DNA of 64,000 bases, from assembly GCA_028023455.1 (NCBI GenBank), contig JAQFVV010012511.1, forward strand, positions 2,604,165-2,668,164. Direction: 5' to 3'. The notes under the pieces are model-generated. The model was given only the letters and a program-made list of their open reading frames with translations. It was not told the origin of the DNA and ran no database searches. The position numbers and the translations under genes are program-made. Source of the stretch: Epiperipatus broadwayi (Eukaryota; Onychophora; Udeonychophora; Euonychophora; Peripatidae). Below are positions 21,336 to 34,552 of the stretch, piece by piece (within the stretch, counting starts at the first letter, position 1; each line of letters starts with the position of its first letter).

Positions 21336-23181
21336 CAGAGTTAATTCTTCAAATGTATTTAATAATAACACACATACTCACTATAATACGATTAAACAGC
21401 GCATGCAAGGCTGATTACCTTCTGATTAAGAATCTCTTTAAATATAACGCATTTCTTAAGCCATGAATCCTCATAGTCATAAGTAAAATAGTCGATGTTA
21501 TATTGAAACATTTATACACTTTTGATGTACCAGATTTTTGAATTCTTAAAAAAAAAACAAAGGCGATTTTTTAAATGATTATTCCTCTGTATAAATCGTA
21601 TATGTGCTTTATAATATGATATTTGTTATGAAAATAAAATTACTATTTTTAAAGTTATATAATATGAGATTCCAAATCTTTTTTTTTTTTATAAAGAGTA
21701 CTTCATATATCACTAGTATATATGATTGAATCAATTTTTTCCATTCCTGTTGTACAATTTTCATTTGTAAATATAACATGTACTTAAGAGAAATCTTATT
21801 AGCATGTATGTAATTAAGATGCAAATGTACAATAATTTGAGTGTATATATTAAAATAATACATTCTTGATATCATTTTCTTTACGATTTTTTATTTATGA
21901 ACCAAATTTAATTCAAGAATCAACAACATTTTAAAAAGATAAATAAATTGAAAATTTTTATATTAAAATTAATAGGATAATTTTAAAAAGAAAAAGGGAG
22001 GGGGATTTCTTCAGTTAATTAATGTTATTCAAGGTTAATTAACTTTTTACAATAAAAACAATAATAAAATGATTGATCATTTTCTTTTTTAAATAAACTA
22101 ACAAATATTCTTCACTACTTTTTTTTCATTCTTTTTCTAAGAACAATGCAAACATAATATTCAGCTGAAGCAAAAAATAAAACTTGACAATTATTGCCTG
22201 CAAGCTTATATCGAAGAGAGACGTGTAATGAAAATTACACTACAGAAAATATTATTCATTATTGGATAATCTCTAGTCTAATAAGTGACTAATAACAATT
22301 ATTAACATATCGGATAACCTCTTGAATTTTATGAAATTCACGTTACATTTGAGCACCAATGCATATTATATTAAACTTTCTGAATTGAATCGTTTTTTAA
22401 TTCTCCCCCGTCCATCTTGTTGATAACAAATGTAAAATATTATAAACCACCATTTACAAAATAATATTTGCAATAATATCAAATCTTTTAATCTAATCAG
22501 CTACAGAAATAGAAATGTTTTTTTATTAATAACATTTTATCAAGGAAATATTAAAACATTTTTAAGAAGGTATATGTTTATAATTATGAATTTTGTATAC
22601 CACATTTAAATTCAAATGGAAATTAATATTTATAATGTTCTCCCTATACGATAATTTCCATATTCATGATATTAATTATCTATGATTAAAAAAAAAAAAA
22701 TTCTAAAGAAAATAAAATCAGAAATTAACAATTTTTTTTCAAATTTAAATATATTTAAGTGCAATCATAAAATGTCACAAGCAAATATATCTTTCATTAA
22801 TAAAATATCATTAAACCAGAAACCCTGTTTTTAGGGCTTTTTAAAAATTTAATAATTCTTTGGATTTCAATATTAGACCTATAATTCTTTAAATATAAAC
22901 TTCCAGATTTTATAAAACATCCAAATTCTACTAAAAATTTCAATAAATATTAAATGTGGTGTTTCTCCAAGTATATAAAATATATTTGTATTCAAATATT
23001 ATCTATAGTTTTGTATATACATACTGTAATTATATGAACATAGCCAAGTACGATATCATTTTACATTATAAATTAACTTCATCCAAATAAAGAGGCAAAT
23101 CAAATACTTTAAAGTAGTAGAATAAAAGTAATAAAAATAAATGAGTCAATTAGTGGTACCATATTGTACTTTAAACTGAGT
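21336..23181. other. A+T-rich, nothing assigned
   Basis: Low-complexity runs and short non-coding frames only. Confidence 0.4.
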
Positions 23182-23189
23182 ATATAAAT

Positions 23190-26100
23190 CAGAGGTCCCC
23201 AAACTTTCCAAATTATTTTTTGCCGTAGACCCCTTTATTCAAACAATTAAATTAAAAATCTTATTTTTAAATGAAATAAAACAAAATTAAACGTTAATAG
23301 CTCAAAATAAAAAAAAAGGCTAAATTAAAATTATCTTTAAAATTTAGCACAAAACTGTAAATATTTGGATTTTGGACAAAAATCAGAATTTAGTAATAAA
23401 ACCATAAAATAAAGCTAAGGTTCAAAACTAAAAATACAATAATTAATGGTGTTAATGGTAGGGATGAACTTGATGCTCTGATAGAAATTGCTTAATATTT
23501 GTAGTCAAATGACAGATATAGCCTTAAATCTTCTCATTCAGTTATTTGCATAAGATTTTTTTTTTGGTCAGCAAATTACTTACTGCGCTAAAATCCTTTT
23601 CCATGAAGTATGAAGATGGAAAAGCTATCAAAAATTTTCTTGCAATACTCCATAATGAAAATAAATATAAGCTACATTTTTTAAAGCCAGAACTGCTGAT
23701 ACTCCTTTTTGAATTGCATTTCAAGTTCTTCGTTGGTGCTTGTTTCAATGAGTTCTTCTTGTAATGCGATATCCAATTCTTCAATTGCACCATACAGATC
23801 GATAATCCAGTGTGTATTTCCATAATTAAAACATCATCAAATCTGGTATTAAAGCCTGGAGGGCATTTAAATGTTGAACATATGCCAAAATGTCATCATG
23901 CTTAATGTTTATCAATGATAAGTTGTGGAACTGTGAAAATTTGTGCCTTCCACTATTTTGTTTGAATAGATTAATTCTGGCAAGAAAAACTGAAATTATA
24001 CTCTTTGGTTTTTATTAAATTCAGACTGTCTCCTTGTAACTGCAAGTTAATCTCATTAAATTTAGCAAATAAATCTGTTAAATAAGCAATATCTGGTTTT
24101 CATTTTATTAAATTTTCTTTCAAAATGGGATTTTCTTTCATCCAAAAACTCTAAAATGGGTGCAAAAAGTGAAAAAAATCGTTTCAAACATAAGCCTTTT
24201 GAGGCCAGTGTATTTCATTGTGAAGAAGTAATCGATGAAAGTCCTTGTCATTTTCTTCACACAACTACTCAAACAATCTATGAATCTTGTTTCCTGCTAT
24301 TATGGTGAATTGGAGAGATTGATGCAATCTGTCACTTAGATTTTTAGCTACTAAATGTTGGTGAATGACCCAGTGAATTGCAAATATATCATGTACTTTT
24401 TGTTTTAATAGCTTATAAAACTGTGATTGTACAAACATGACTGGTGTTCCATCTTCTGCTACCAATATTATATTTGTTAAGGGGATCACTTTTCCATGAA
24501 ATAGTCTTTTAAAACATTAAATATTGATTCACCTTTAGTATCTGTTGTCAATGTTTTTGAAAAAGAAATTCTTGATGGATTTCTTAGTCCATAACAAAAT
24601 GAACATATGCCATTAATAGTGCTTCATTACCAATTAAGGTTGGCTCATTGACTTGAAGGAGAAAATGGTTTGTTTTTAGATAATTACCCAAGAAGTTTTC
24701 CACATCGTTACTCATTTCATCAATATGTCTTTGAACTGTGTTGTCACTCAAAGAAATTTTTTTGATTATATCATATGCAGGTTTATGTAGAACAGTTTTT
24801 AAAACCTCCTCAATGGCTGGAAAAATCAGGTGTTATCCAATAATATAAGGCTTTCCTGATTTTGCTATAAGTAATAAAATATTATAAGATGCCAGCAAAC
24901 CATCATCTTTTTTGGTGTTGAAGCAAACATGCTGTTTAGTGTGATTCTCTTCTGAAGTTTTTATTTCAGTATTTTAAAGTATATTAAATCTTTACCTGTT
25001 TTATCAGGATGCAACCTTCTCAGATGATCCTCCAGCTTAAACAGTTTCATAGCATTGTTTCTTAAAACTTTGTTGCACAAAAGACACATGGACAAATGCT
25101 TGTCTGACAGTAATGGAATAAAATCAAACTTCAAATAATCAATGCTATACTGCCTACATTTTTTTTGGCCTCTGCCATATTGAGTAAAAGATATCTGTTG
25201 ACAAAAAACAAGCTATTTAAATCTCATAAGATAAAATTTTTTAAAATTAATTGACTGGAGTAAGACTCTATTGAGGCACTTACATTAAAACCTAAGTATT
25301 ATGAAAATTGAAGAAGTATCCGAACAATTAAAATTGAAAACATATCTGAACGATTCCTACTTATTTAACACAAAATCTTTAAAAAAACACCTATACAAAC
25401 AAAAACAAACCTTAAAAAGTAGGAAATAATTATTTTTTACTATATCTGAAGCATTGACTATTTCTTGTTTGGATATTTAATTTTTTGTTTGCGCTAGAGT
25501 TTTTGGTCATATATTTTAGCAGGTATTATCTTTATTTGAAATATTTAACTAAAAAATGTGGCAAAGATCACAATCTAGATGTCTAAATAAAAGTTTGTAT
25601 TGACTTTTTTTTATATATTCCTAAACAAGATGTTTTTGATTCACTTTAATTTGCATCTGTATTTTGCACTAAATAAAGTTACTATTTTTCAACCACTTTC
25701 TTCTCAAAATTCAGAATAAAAATATAATCAATGTTTGATTCTAACACTCCTATTTATAATTGCCTAATTCAACATGTCCATGCAAAAGTTTTTGTCTAAA
25801 CAAGTCTGAACAAACTTTATTCACTACGTGCAGTTGCTCAATGCAATGCTGGTATGAAAACTTGTAGAAACTTGTACGTAATCATAGAACACTATGAAAC
25901 AGATACGTAAATAATCTTGTGAATCAATAATTATTTGATTTTGTCATGTTTAAATATCAGAAAAATACGTGATAATTCAAAAAATTATAATTTTCCATAA
26001 AAAACATTGTAAAAATTACTATTATCTTTATTTTTAGAAGCTATATTGTAATTTTTGTGATTTGCTAGAATTAGAATAACAAAATTCAAAACTTATCGTA

Positions 26101-26263
26101 TCTATTCATATAAGTAAATTTAAAATATCTACTTAAGGTTTACGAAATGCATGAAATAATGATTACCTATCATGGACCTCAAATTATTTTGTCACTGACA
26201 TAAACCCCCTGAAAGTGGAAAATGACCCCTGGGGCTCTATATTAACCACTTTAAAAACCGCTG
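23190..26263 (-). mobile_element. Complete hAT transposon (3074 bp)
   Basis: The ends are CAGAGGTCCCCAAACTTT (left) and, reading inward from the right, CAGCGGTTTTTAAAGTGG. The element is flanked by a perfect 8-bp target duplication, ATATAAAT at 23182-23189 and 26264-26271. The subterminal sequences (GACCCCTTTATTC on the left, GACCCCTGGGGCTC on the right) are typical of hAT elements with a ZBED5/SCAND3-like transposase. The transposase is encoded on the minus strand between about 25190 and 23540 and is broken. Confidence 0.9.
23540..25190 (-). pseudogene. hAT transposase (ZBED5/SCAND3-like), degenerate
   Basis: From the N-terminus on the minus strand: CRQYSIDYLKFDFIP (about 25158-25112), then MCLLCNKVL and HLRRLHPDK, forming a BED-type zinc finger (C-x2-C, H-x4-H). 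The middle (24489-24265) reads DGTPVM, then HWVIHQHLVAKNL and HRLFE, matching the hAT catalytic-core stretch around D-G-A-P-x-M and H-C-x-[IL]-H-x-[EQ]-x-L. The C-terminus (about 23700-23560) has FIAFPSSY-like and FSAVSNLLTKK readings, the hAT dimerisation motif. These parts are in different frames with several shifts and stops, so no active protein is made. The element could still be mobilised in trans because both ends are intact. Confidence 0.75.
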
Positions 26264-26271
26264 ATATAAAT

Positions 26272-27070
26272 TATAATATATATTTTAAAGACCACAAATT
26301 AAAAGATTTGCAAAACTATGCATATTTTAAAAGTTATATGATAAGTTATATGAAATAATTGTTAATTTGGTCCTCTATTCTCTGAAGTTAAAATAATAGC
26401 TTAAAATAGAATTTAAAATCAAAAATATATATGTTCTTATACATAAAACAGGAAAGAATATAGATTTAGGTTTCGAAAATCAGAAACAAATTTTTATTTT
26501 TATAAAAGTTTTTTTTTTTTTTTTTTGCTAAATATATTTGATGAATTAATTAAATTAAAATCTAATAATCAGATATTGATTGAAAAATAATTATTAGTGG
26601 TAATTACTGGATTAAAGTAAAGCAAGAATAGTTAAAAAACACCAGAAGAGAAACTGAAGCTAAGGATGATAGGAAGATGAATAATAAAAGAAAAAGAAGG
26701 AAAAGATATTGCATGATTGACAAGGTGCATATAAAGAACATTGTGCAGCTAAAGGAATAAGGAGCCATTGTTAAGTTCAGTTGGACTAAAAAAATAGAAT
26801 TAAAACATGGTGCTCACATTAATTAGATTTATTAATTTATTGGTATTTTCTAAACACTATTGCTTTAATTTTATTTTTAAATGTGTATTGCATTTTAATG
26901 TATGTAATCAAAATTAAGTAAGAATGTTTAATTTAAAGGTTTTAATTTATGATTAAATAATAAAATATATTGATTGTGAAAGTTTGACAGGTTCTTTTTA
27001 ATTATTTCTGGATGTTGGAAGTTGTAAAAAATTTTGGTATTCAGATAACATTGCACTTGTATTTATAATG
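26272..27070. other. A+T-rich; nothing secure
   Basis: A purine-rich stretch at 26640-26770 resembles LINE coding strands but gives no clear domain. The remainder shows nothing. Confidence 0.35.
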
Positions 27071-27240
27071 AGTTATTATTAATAATCAACTCAATTGAAC
27101 TCAATTGAAATAAACAACTAATATTAAATAATTATTTTATTCTAACAGGTTATATTAGGACCAGTTAAAATAAAATAATTATTTAATATTAGTTGTTTAT
27201 TTCAATTGAGTAGAATTGATTATTAATAATGATTATGGAG
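27071..27240. repeat. Inverted repeat, arms about 70 bp
   Basis: The left arm ATTATTAATAATCAACTCAA ... TAATTATTTTATT pairs with the right arm AATAAAATAATTATTTAATA ... GATTATTAATAAT. The spacer is about 25 bp. Flanking diverged blocks at about 27005-27070 and 27718-27790 (GTTGGAAGTTG against GTTAGAAGTTG) repeat directly. Confidence 0.75.
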
Positions 27241-27359
27241 ACAACATTATGGACAAATTAAGTATGATATTTATTATATTTGACAACTGTTAAAGTTATA
27301 ATAAGTTAGTAAGAATAGATAGACAAGAGATTTATAAACCATAAAAAAAATTAATAATA

Positions 27360-27535
27360 AAGACTTTAAGTGGTCCATCATCAGATTTTCAATTGGATGG
27401 ACAGTTGAAGAGTTGGAGTGTGGAGTGGATTGAAGCCTGTCCTTTAAAGTATGAAGATTGGCCATATTAATATATATCAGCACTTATTGCATATATGTGT
27501 GGAGATTATTATCTAGACCAACTGATGATTGCTGG
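27360..27535 (-). repeat. Dispersed repeat, partner of 12660-12835
   Basis: The reverse complement carries CAGCAATCATCAGTTGGTC, CAATCTTCATACTTTAA, GGACAGGCTTCAATCC and GAAAATCTGATGATGG in the same order as at 12.66 kb. Confidence 0.6.
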
Positions 27536-29340
27536 TTTAGCATGTAATACAGATATTGGTGATTATTTATATTTTTGACATATATGTGTTCAAGTGTATC
27601 AGTGTTATGAGATAGAGTGGTGAGTGGTGGGTCATGTGAAAGTCCGTGCTCATAGTTTAGAAAATATTAAAAAAAATTAAAACATAATACATTAATAAAA
27701 TGTTATCTTCACTATGTCTAGATGTTAGAAGTTGCCAAGAAATGTTATACAGATTAATGATATTGTGCTTGCATTAATATTATTAATGAGCAATAAGAAT
27801 ATTATGTAATTATGAGGTGCTTAAAAGTTAAAAAAAGAATTAGTGTTAGTTATTTAAAAAATGATAAGTTTTGCAAACAGACAATGATTACTATTAGTAT
27901 TTTTTTTCCAATATGTTTGACTTTTTTGAGTTTCAACCTTTATTATCAGAAAATCAAATATATTGCAGCATATATGCAATATATATATATACAAAGTCAT
28001 CACTATCTATATATAAAATATATGAGATTCTTCAAAGAAAAAAATCCATCTATCCTTAAAATATATTTGTTTTTAGAAAATAATCTTATTTTATAAATTA
28101 TTATCAGGATATGTAAAAAAACAACAGGTCACATAATTATGTAAGATTCTTTAATTAAAACTAAATTAATATTTATTATAAAGAGTGGATAACAGCTGAT
28201 GTTGATTTGGATAAAATCTTTAAAAATAGTTCAGCTTCTCTTTATAAATCCAACTATAAAATTTTCATCTAATTATAGTATTATATTTATATTAAATGAG
28301 AATAAATGAAAGTATTTATCAAAAATCAGGAGTTTGAATGTTATAGAATCATCGGATATCAGTACCCATATATATTTTACATCGTAATAGCATTCTATAT
28401 ATTGTGCCATTACAATTTAGTCACTAGATAAATTTATAGTAATGTGCATGTAGAAAAGGTAAACCAAAAATCATCATCACATTTTTATATAATCATAAAT
28501 GAAGCTGTAGGGCATCCAAGTTCAAACCCTACAAGGTCCAGTTCTAAAAGCTTTAAACAGAGAAAGAATGGGTCAACAATTACATGCTTTACTTGTTTGT
28601 GTGTTGATAGAAAGGTAATACACACATTTAAAATATTTAATATTTAAATTTTCTTTAAAAAGCAAAGTTATAATGCATACATATAGGCAATGTATGTGTA
28701 AATTATTTAATTGTTTTATATTTCAAATATTCAACATTTTAACTTTCTTTAAAACTAAGCTATGCTTGATCAATTCTAACATTTTATTCTATACTTCTAT
28801 TTTGCTTTTCTTTAATTATAAGTGGGATTTAAAAGTTACAGACTTAATTAAATAATTGGGTTATAATTACTAAGCTAGCAATCATATTATTTAAGGTTAG
28901 TTTATGAATGATTTGAAAGAATGAAGGATGTGTGTACATTACATACAAAAATTTACATTTCCTAAATATTGAAAGAAAAGGAAGTATTAAATCTGTCAAA
29001 TTATTTTTTTTTTTACAATTTTTTTTGTTAAAAGAGGAAATCTGTTTAATCAGATATCGATCTTTGTAGCAATTTTTTTTTTGTAAATGATTGTTTCACT
29101 TTGGAAGCTTATAATGAGAGAGCTCTAAAAATTAAATTGTCTTATCTCAAGATCTAAAGAAGGAAGCTCAAAGATTTGAAGTGTTACCTGGATGTTAAAA
29201 AGAAAGAAAGAAAGGAAATAAGGATTGAGTCTATTTTTTTTTTAAACAAAAGTGTCTGGAAAAAGGATTAAACTTTTCAGTTGAAAAATAATTTAGTTGA
29301 AAATAAATTAGAGATCTAATTAAAATGAATTTGTCCAAAA
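27536..29340. other. A+T-rich; nothing secure
   Basis: A B-box-like CAAGTTCAAACCCT at about 28517 could belong to an old SINE. Otherwise low-complexity sequence, with poly(T) and poly(A) runs near 29000-29090. Confidence 0.35.
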
Positions 29341-29344
29341 ATAG

Positions 29345-30050
29345 CAAGTGATGCTATCTCTGATTGGTTAAATTAGCTAAAAATTGGATATAAAAAGCTG
29401 TCTTGAATTATTATTAAGATTATTGTGATTGATTCAGATTGTTAAACTATCAAATTGAATGCTGAAAATATAAAAAAATGTCTTGCTAGAAAAATTATAT
29501 GTATGTCCCATCGGTTCCGGACCATCTGGGAAGCTGCACATCACATAGGAAAGAAAAGATGTGTCTAAAATAATATTCTACACCTTTCAACTGACCAGAG
29601 AAATAAGATTTTTTAATAGAAGGAAGAAAGCATTCACCTGCATTCAAAGAAGATGAATTAATCTACTGATAAATATTAATCATCAAGTCCAATTAATTGT
29701 TCCAACAACTGATTTTAAACTCAAGAAAATTTACAAATGGGAAAACAACTGCTGTATTTCATCCACATGCTTGACAGGAAGAGAAGAAAAATTAATATAA
29801 TGATCCATTCCAAATTGTCCACTAAAGCAAATAACCTCAATAGAGTCATCATCATCAAATAGTTATACACCTCAAGAAAGAGATTGTTCCCACATAAACG
29901 GAAATAGTAGCTGCAGAAATATAGACATTATACAAGACAAGTTTGAACCCTTGGAAATTCGCCACAAACAAAAGATCGAATATGACTTTTTATATCTATT
30001 TTCTTTATGATATCAGTCTTAATAAACATTTTACAATAAAGTGGTATATT
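29345..30050 (+). promoter_or_regulatory. Promoter-like and transcript-like island, unassigned
   Basis: A CCAAT-like GATTGGTTAAAT (29361) lies about 30 bp before a good TATA box, GGATATAAAAAG (29386-29397). Downstream the sequence is less A+T-rich, has a 21-codon frame starting at 29505 (MSHRFRTIWEAAHHIGKKR), and ends with two AATAAA signals near 30018 and 30035. It may be an LTR or the exonic part of a small transcript. I do not recognise it. Confidence 0.25.
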
Positions 30051-31254
30051 TTTATTTAAAGAACTTTTAAAGACTATTCAGATCGATTAAAACAAAATGT
30101 CTTACTAAAATAACTTTGAGCTTCATAAATGACCTTGAATGTATGAAAATTATTTGTTTATTAATTTTACAATATTAATGTGTAAAACAATTTTTTTTTA
30201 TGGTGTTATGATTTTAGTTTTAACTGATATATTATTATTATTTTTTTTTTTAATAATATTTTGTTATTATGGGATAAAACACGCACATACATAATAATAT
30301 TTTTATATGTGTATAATTGGAAGTGAATGTGAAATAATGAGTAGTATTAGAATATTAGATTATTTTGTTTCAAGTTCAGTATAGATTTCAGCACTTGGAA
30401 GGGAGGGGGAGAAAATAATTTAAAACTCTTTTCTAAAAACTTGCTCTTTCAATTTTACTAACATTTTTTTTTTTTACATTCTATTTACATGTTGGATTTT
30501 AAAGTATTGTGCAATGAGCAGATAATATTTTTTTAAATACTTTTCTCATGGAGGAAAATCATTCAATGTGACTCCAACTTAATACAAAATACATTTGAAG
30601 GGAAAGGGGAAGAACTTAAAATTAATCTGAGGATTGTTATATAATCAATTATTATTATTATTATTATGTCAATTTTCATATTTATCTAGAAATTTTTATG
30701 TATATGTTAGAAATGTAGTAATAAATATTAGTTTGTTTTATTAAACGAGGCATATATATTTCATTAAGTGTAGTCTTGGTTAAGTGTGATTATTCATCAT
30801 TATCAATGGTTGAATATTAGTTATTTAAGATATAAATAAATATGCTAAAATTAAGCAATAATTATGAATTTCTTTATAAAATTTAGTTTTATGTTTAGGC
30901 TTAGTCCTAGAGCTGTAGTTGAAACCCTTGTCATTATTGTTATTATTATCATCATCATCATCATCATCAACATTTTAATTAATGAGCTGTTTAACTGTTT
31001 AAAGGCCATAAGTAAATATTGATTTTATAATATTTAGTGATTTCTTAGTATTATAACCACATCCCATCATCTATTTCATGCCAGGATGAGTGAATTGCCA
31101 TCCTAAATTAGTTATATATAATCTGAGCTAGTGAACTTATAAAAATATTGAAACACATTTGTTATGTTAAGATCTGAGAAATGATTTATGTTCAATGAAC
31201 TCCACTGTGGTTTAAAGATGTTTTACTTTTACCTAACTATTAGTGCTTATAGTG
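30051..31254. repeat. A+T-rich with trinucleotide arrays
   Basis: (ATT)n at about 30646-30666 and (ATT)(ATC)n at about 30939-30971, plus poly(T) runs. No gene is seen. Confidence 0.5.
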
Positions 31255-31289
31255 ATATGGCTCAAAAAGCAAAATCTCTCAGTTTTATT

Positions 31290-31400
31290 AGAAATAAAGT
31301 ACCAAAAAGGGATTCAAACCCAGTACATGTGAAAGGTTATTAGATATAACCGTGTCTAGATTCAGATAATCTAGTGGCGCCCTGCTGACCATATTCACTT
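31290..31400 (-). mobile_element. tRNA-derived SINE-like fragment
   Basis: On the minus strand the B-box-like GGGTTTGAATCCC (near 31302-31314) follows a possible anticodon/variable region GGTTATATCTAATAACC. The A box is unclear, and no target duplication or tail was found. Confidence 0.35.
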
Positions 31401-32510
31401 AGTATTTGTTTAAACATGCACTTAACATCAAACCAAGAAATGAAAGTGGATAAGATTACTGTCTGTATACCTGAGCTATATTTTATTGAATTACTAGTGT
31501 ACTCACCTCACATGATTTCATATAATACTGGTTATTAATAATTTGATCAACCTTTAATTTTGATATTGACTCCTTTACTCAGATATAAAATATCTTTTGA
31601 CATCTTAATTTTTAATTTATATTATTTCTTATAAGACAACCAGAACTTTTTTTTTTTTGATTTTTTAAAATATTTAAACTAATTGCAAAATAATACAAAT
31701 TTAATTTTTCCATTTGGTCTTTGAGAAATAAGACTATCTTCGAGAGTGGAGAAGAATATGACATGATGAAAATGTTTTTACAATTACTAAAAGAAATAAA
31801 AGAATTAGACCAAAAATTTTCTTAGAATTGGACATTCAACCAGACCTGGGCTCTAATAAATCTAAAATAAAATGTAGTACCGATGATGAAAAGAATATAA
31901 AGTCTTAATGTAATTGACATGAAATTAATTGCTTTTTTGTTTATATATATATATATATATATATATACAAGTGTAACCTCTGATTGTGTTGACTGGTCTC
32001 ATTTGAGATCAATATGTAATTGTCCTTCCTTTTGTAAATGATTCTTATGGTTTGTGAATAAAATTTCCTTTTGAAAAATTAATACAAATTAGTATTAACT
32101 TCGTGATCCCAATTTTAATCTAAATCATATATATATTACGTTGTGTGTTATTTGCTAAAAAAAAATTAAATCATTATATGGTACAATAGCTTTTGTAACA
32201 TATTGAAACACTATATTAATTATGAAGCAGCTCTCTATGACAGAAAGTAATGCTAAACATTAAGATTCTTTCATTTGTGAATCAACTTGGTTAAATGGAG
32301 TGGAAACATTCTTAAAAATATAATGATTTTGATTTAACAGCCTCAAGTTGTTTTATACAGTTCCAGTGAAAGCAAGAATAATTCAGTTTAATACTTCACT
32401 GACCTTAGATTTCATTTTACCGGTTTGTTGAAATAATTTGAATTTTAAACAACATTTTAATCTCTATTTTCATTTTACAGAGTATATTGGCAAGTAGATA
32501 CAAAGAAAAA
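31401..32510. other. A+T-rich with (TA)n 31942-31968
   Basis: The (TA)n array is followed by a tail-like segment ending GTGAATAAAATTTCCTTTTG (about 32055-32075). That resembles the AATAAA plus TTTTGAAAAG end of the PLE terminal repeat at 45.6 kb. No gene is seen. Confidence 0.35.
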
Positions 32511-32525
32511 TTTACTATGATTTTT

Positions 32526-32629
32526 TTTTTCTCACGTGTCATAACATCAGCCAGGAAGCGAACCCGCTAACCTGGGACAACTACTTGTAAAGCAGCCGTC
32601 ACTGACCTCTCGACCACTAATGCTTGACA
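32526..32629 (-). mobile_element. tRNA-only SINE, copy S2, with target duplication
   Basis: The minus strand reads TGTCAAGCATTAG, then TGGTCGAGAGGTCAGTGAC (D arm), an anticodon arm with loop TTTACAA, a T arm GCGGG-TTCGCTT-CCTGG and the acceptor end CTGATGT. It ends in ATGACACGTGAG and a poly(A) of about ten. It is flanked by the 15-bp direct repeat TTTACTATGATTTTT (32511-32525 and 32630-32644). Poly(A) plus target duplication demonstrates LINE-style retroposition. The body is a tRNA and nothing else. Confidence 0.85.
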
Positions 32630-32909
32630 TTTACTATGATTTTTAAATTTATCTTTTTATTTGTGTTGTATTTAATAATATTTCTGAAAAAATAATCTTA
32701 ATAATTGCATATTACTAGAATCTTTTACGAGACGGACTTTCTAGAAGTTATTTTAATAAATGTGCAAATAACGGTCTTTTGTATTAATTTATTAACCCAG
32801 CTGACAAGTACAAGTATAATTAAACTTATTTTAACTCTTGAATCTTTCAAAGTGCAGAAAATTCATAACTTATTATTGCAAATATATGGATGTATTATTA
32901 TAAATAAAT

Positions 32910-32921
32910 GGGGGGGGGGGG
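32910..32921 (+). repeat. Poly(G) run, 12 bases
   Basis: Twelve consecutive G in A+T-rich surroundings. Confidence 0.9.
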
Positions 32922-33228
32922 ATCATCAATTTGAGTGAATATATTTTACCAATATTTTCATTTTCACTCAAAGAATTGTATTGCTTTATATTAACTAAAA
33001 TGAATAAGAATTGATTAATCTCGTCGTTAGCTTGCACAAATTCACTTTATAGAAAAGTGCATCTGCAGAGTGGCAGATTCTGGAGTTCAAAGTTCATTGA
33101 TCATGGTTCCACTCTGTCACTTCTGATTCTTAAGTTTCTAATGAACTTCCAAGCAATAATTCCTTTGATTATTATTATGAAGTAGTAATATTTCTATTTG
33201 TCTGAAGGTTTGTGATGATGGTATATTA

Positions 33229-33482
33229 TTAGATGTGATCTGTTAGACTATTTCCATCATCTATGAGTGAATATTGAATGTATAGAAAATGTTAAACTTT
33301 CTGAATACAAACAACTTGTTAGTAATAACACATAAATAGAAATACTAACCTGTGTTGTCTATTTGTGTGTTATTATTAACAAGTTGTTTGTAATTGGAAA
33401 GTTTAAATAAAGTTTAAAATTTTCTATACATTCAACATTCATTCACAGATGATGGAAATAGTCCAACATATCACATCTAATC
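33229..33482. repeat. Inverted repeat, arms about 120 bp
   Basis: The left arm (TAGATGTGATCTGTTAGAC ... AACAACTTGTTAGTAATAAC) pairs with the right arm (TTATTATTAACAAGTTGTTT ... GTCCAACATATCACATCTA), with a spacer of about 12 bp. The left flank carries TGAAGGTTTGTGATGATGGT, which recurs in the small insertion at 52.2 kb. Confidence 0.75.
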
Positions 33483-34340
33483 ATATTTCTTTTTCAATTT
33501 CAGAGGCAAATAGCAATTACTGAGTAATGTGAGTTTGAATATTATCCATTTATTTAAATCCTTCTGATTGCTTTTCAGCTAATTTGTCTTTTTTTAAAAT
33601 AGGTCTGAATCTAATGGCAGATTTATAAGATTTAATTTAGTTTAAAAACTTCAGAATGAACCTTAAGTTGAGAAAATACAAATTCAATGTCAATTATAAG
33701 CCAGTTACATAGATGTTCTTAGAAGTCTCAATACAATGTAATTTAGTGGTGACTGATATCAATCAGTGTTTATAGTCATGGTAGTTAAAATTAATACTTG
33801 AAATCTTGGATGAGATTTTTATGTTTCTATAGATTGGATAAATGAATGTTGCACGTGCAGTTGTAAAATCCCAATTTTCCCAAGAAAAAAATATTTTTAA
33901 ATGATTTTATTTAATTTAAGATTTCATTATATTTACATCAAATTTTGTAATCAATTTTTAATGTATTTCTGCAGAATGGATTTTCCTCAAATTTTGTACA
34001 CATGTTTGCTTTTGATGACAATGCAATTATATAACAATACAATCTTTCAGAGTTGTCCAGCCTAAAGTGTTGACAGGGTATATTTATTACATTTGAAACA
34101 ATTCAATAAGTTTTTAATTATACACAATAGATGTCACTTTTAAAATAGAAAAAGAAAAAGGAAAGATGAAATCTTAATTTCCCTTTGAATTTTATGTAAA
34201 ACTTTTGTTTTTTAAATGGCTGCCTTTATAAAACAAAAATCTTATAACCAATTTTAAATGACTTTATATATGCTATATTTTATATAACTTCTTCCTTTGA
34301 TTTGTTTGCTTGGATCAAATCTTGTAAACAATTTTTAATC
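33483..34340. other. A+T-rich, nothing assigned
   Basis: No supported feature. Confidence 0.4.
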
Positions 34341-34344
34341 TATG

Positions 34345-34460
34345 TATGCTGAACATACATCACATGATCACCATCTCTTATGCTAGCACATAACTGTTAT
34401 TGATTATTCTGGTTGGCACAGGGTGACACTACTGTATGGAGAGTTTTGCCTGTTTAATAT
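34345..34460. mobile_element. Fragment of the hammerhead-bearing repeat, rearranged
   Basis: The first half is the family 3' tail in minus orientation (CATCACATGATCACCATCTC, then GCTAGCACATAA). The second half is the preceding block in plus orientation (GATTATTCTGGTTGGCACAG, then ACTGTATGGAGAGTTTTGCC). An inverted junction of this kind is also seen at 44.76 kb. Confidence 0.6.
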
Positions 34461-34552
34461 ACTCAACATATCTTTTAATTTTATACATGTGTATTTTTGA
34501 AATACAATATCCAAACATTAAAAAATAAAAATAATATATATATAACAATTTA

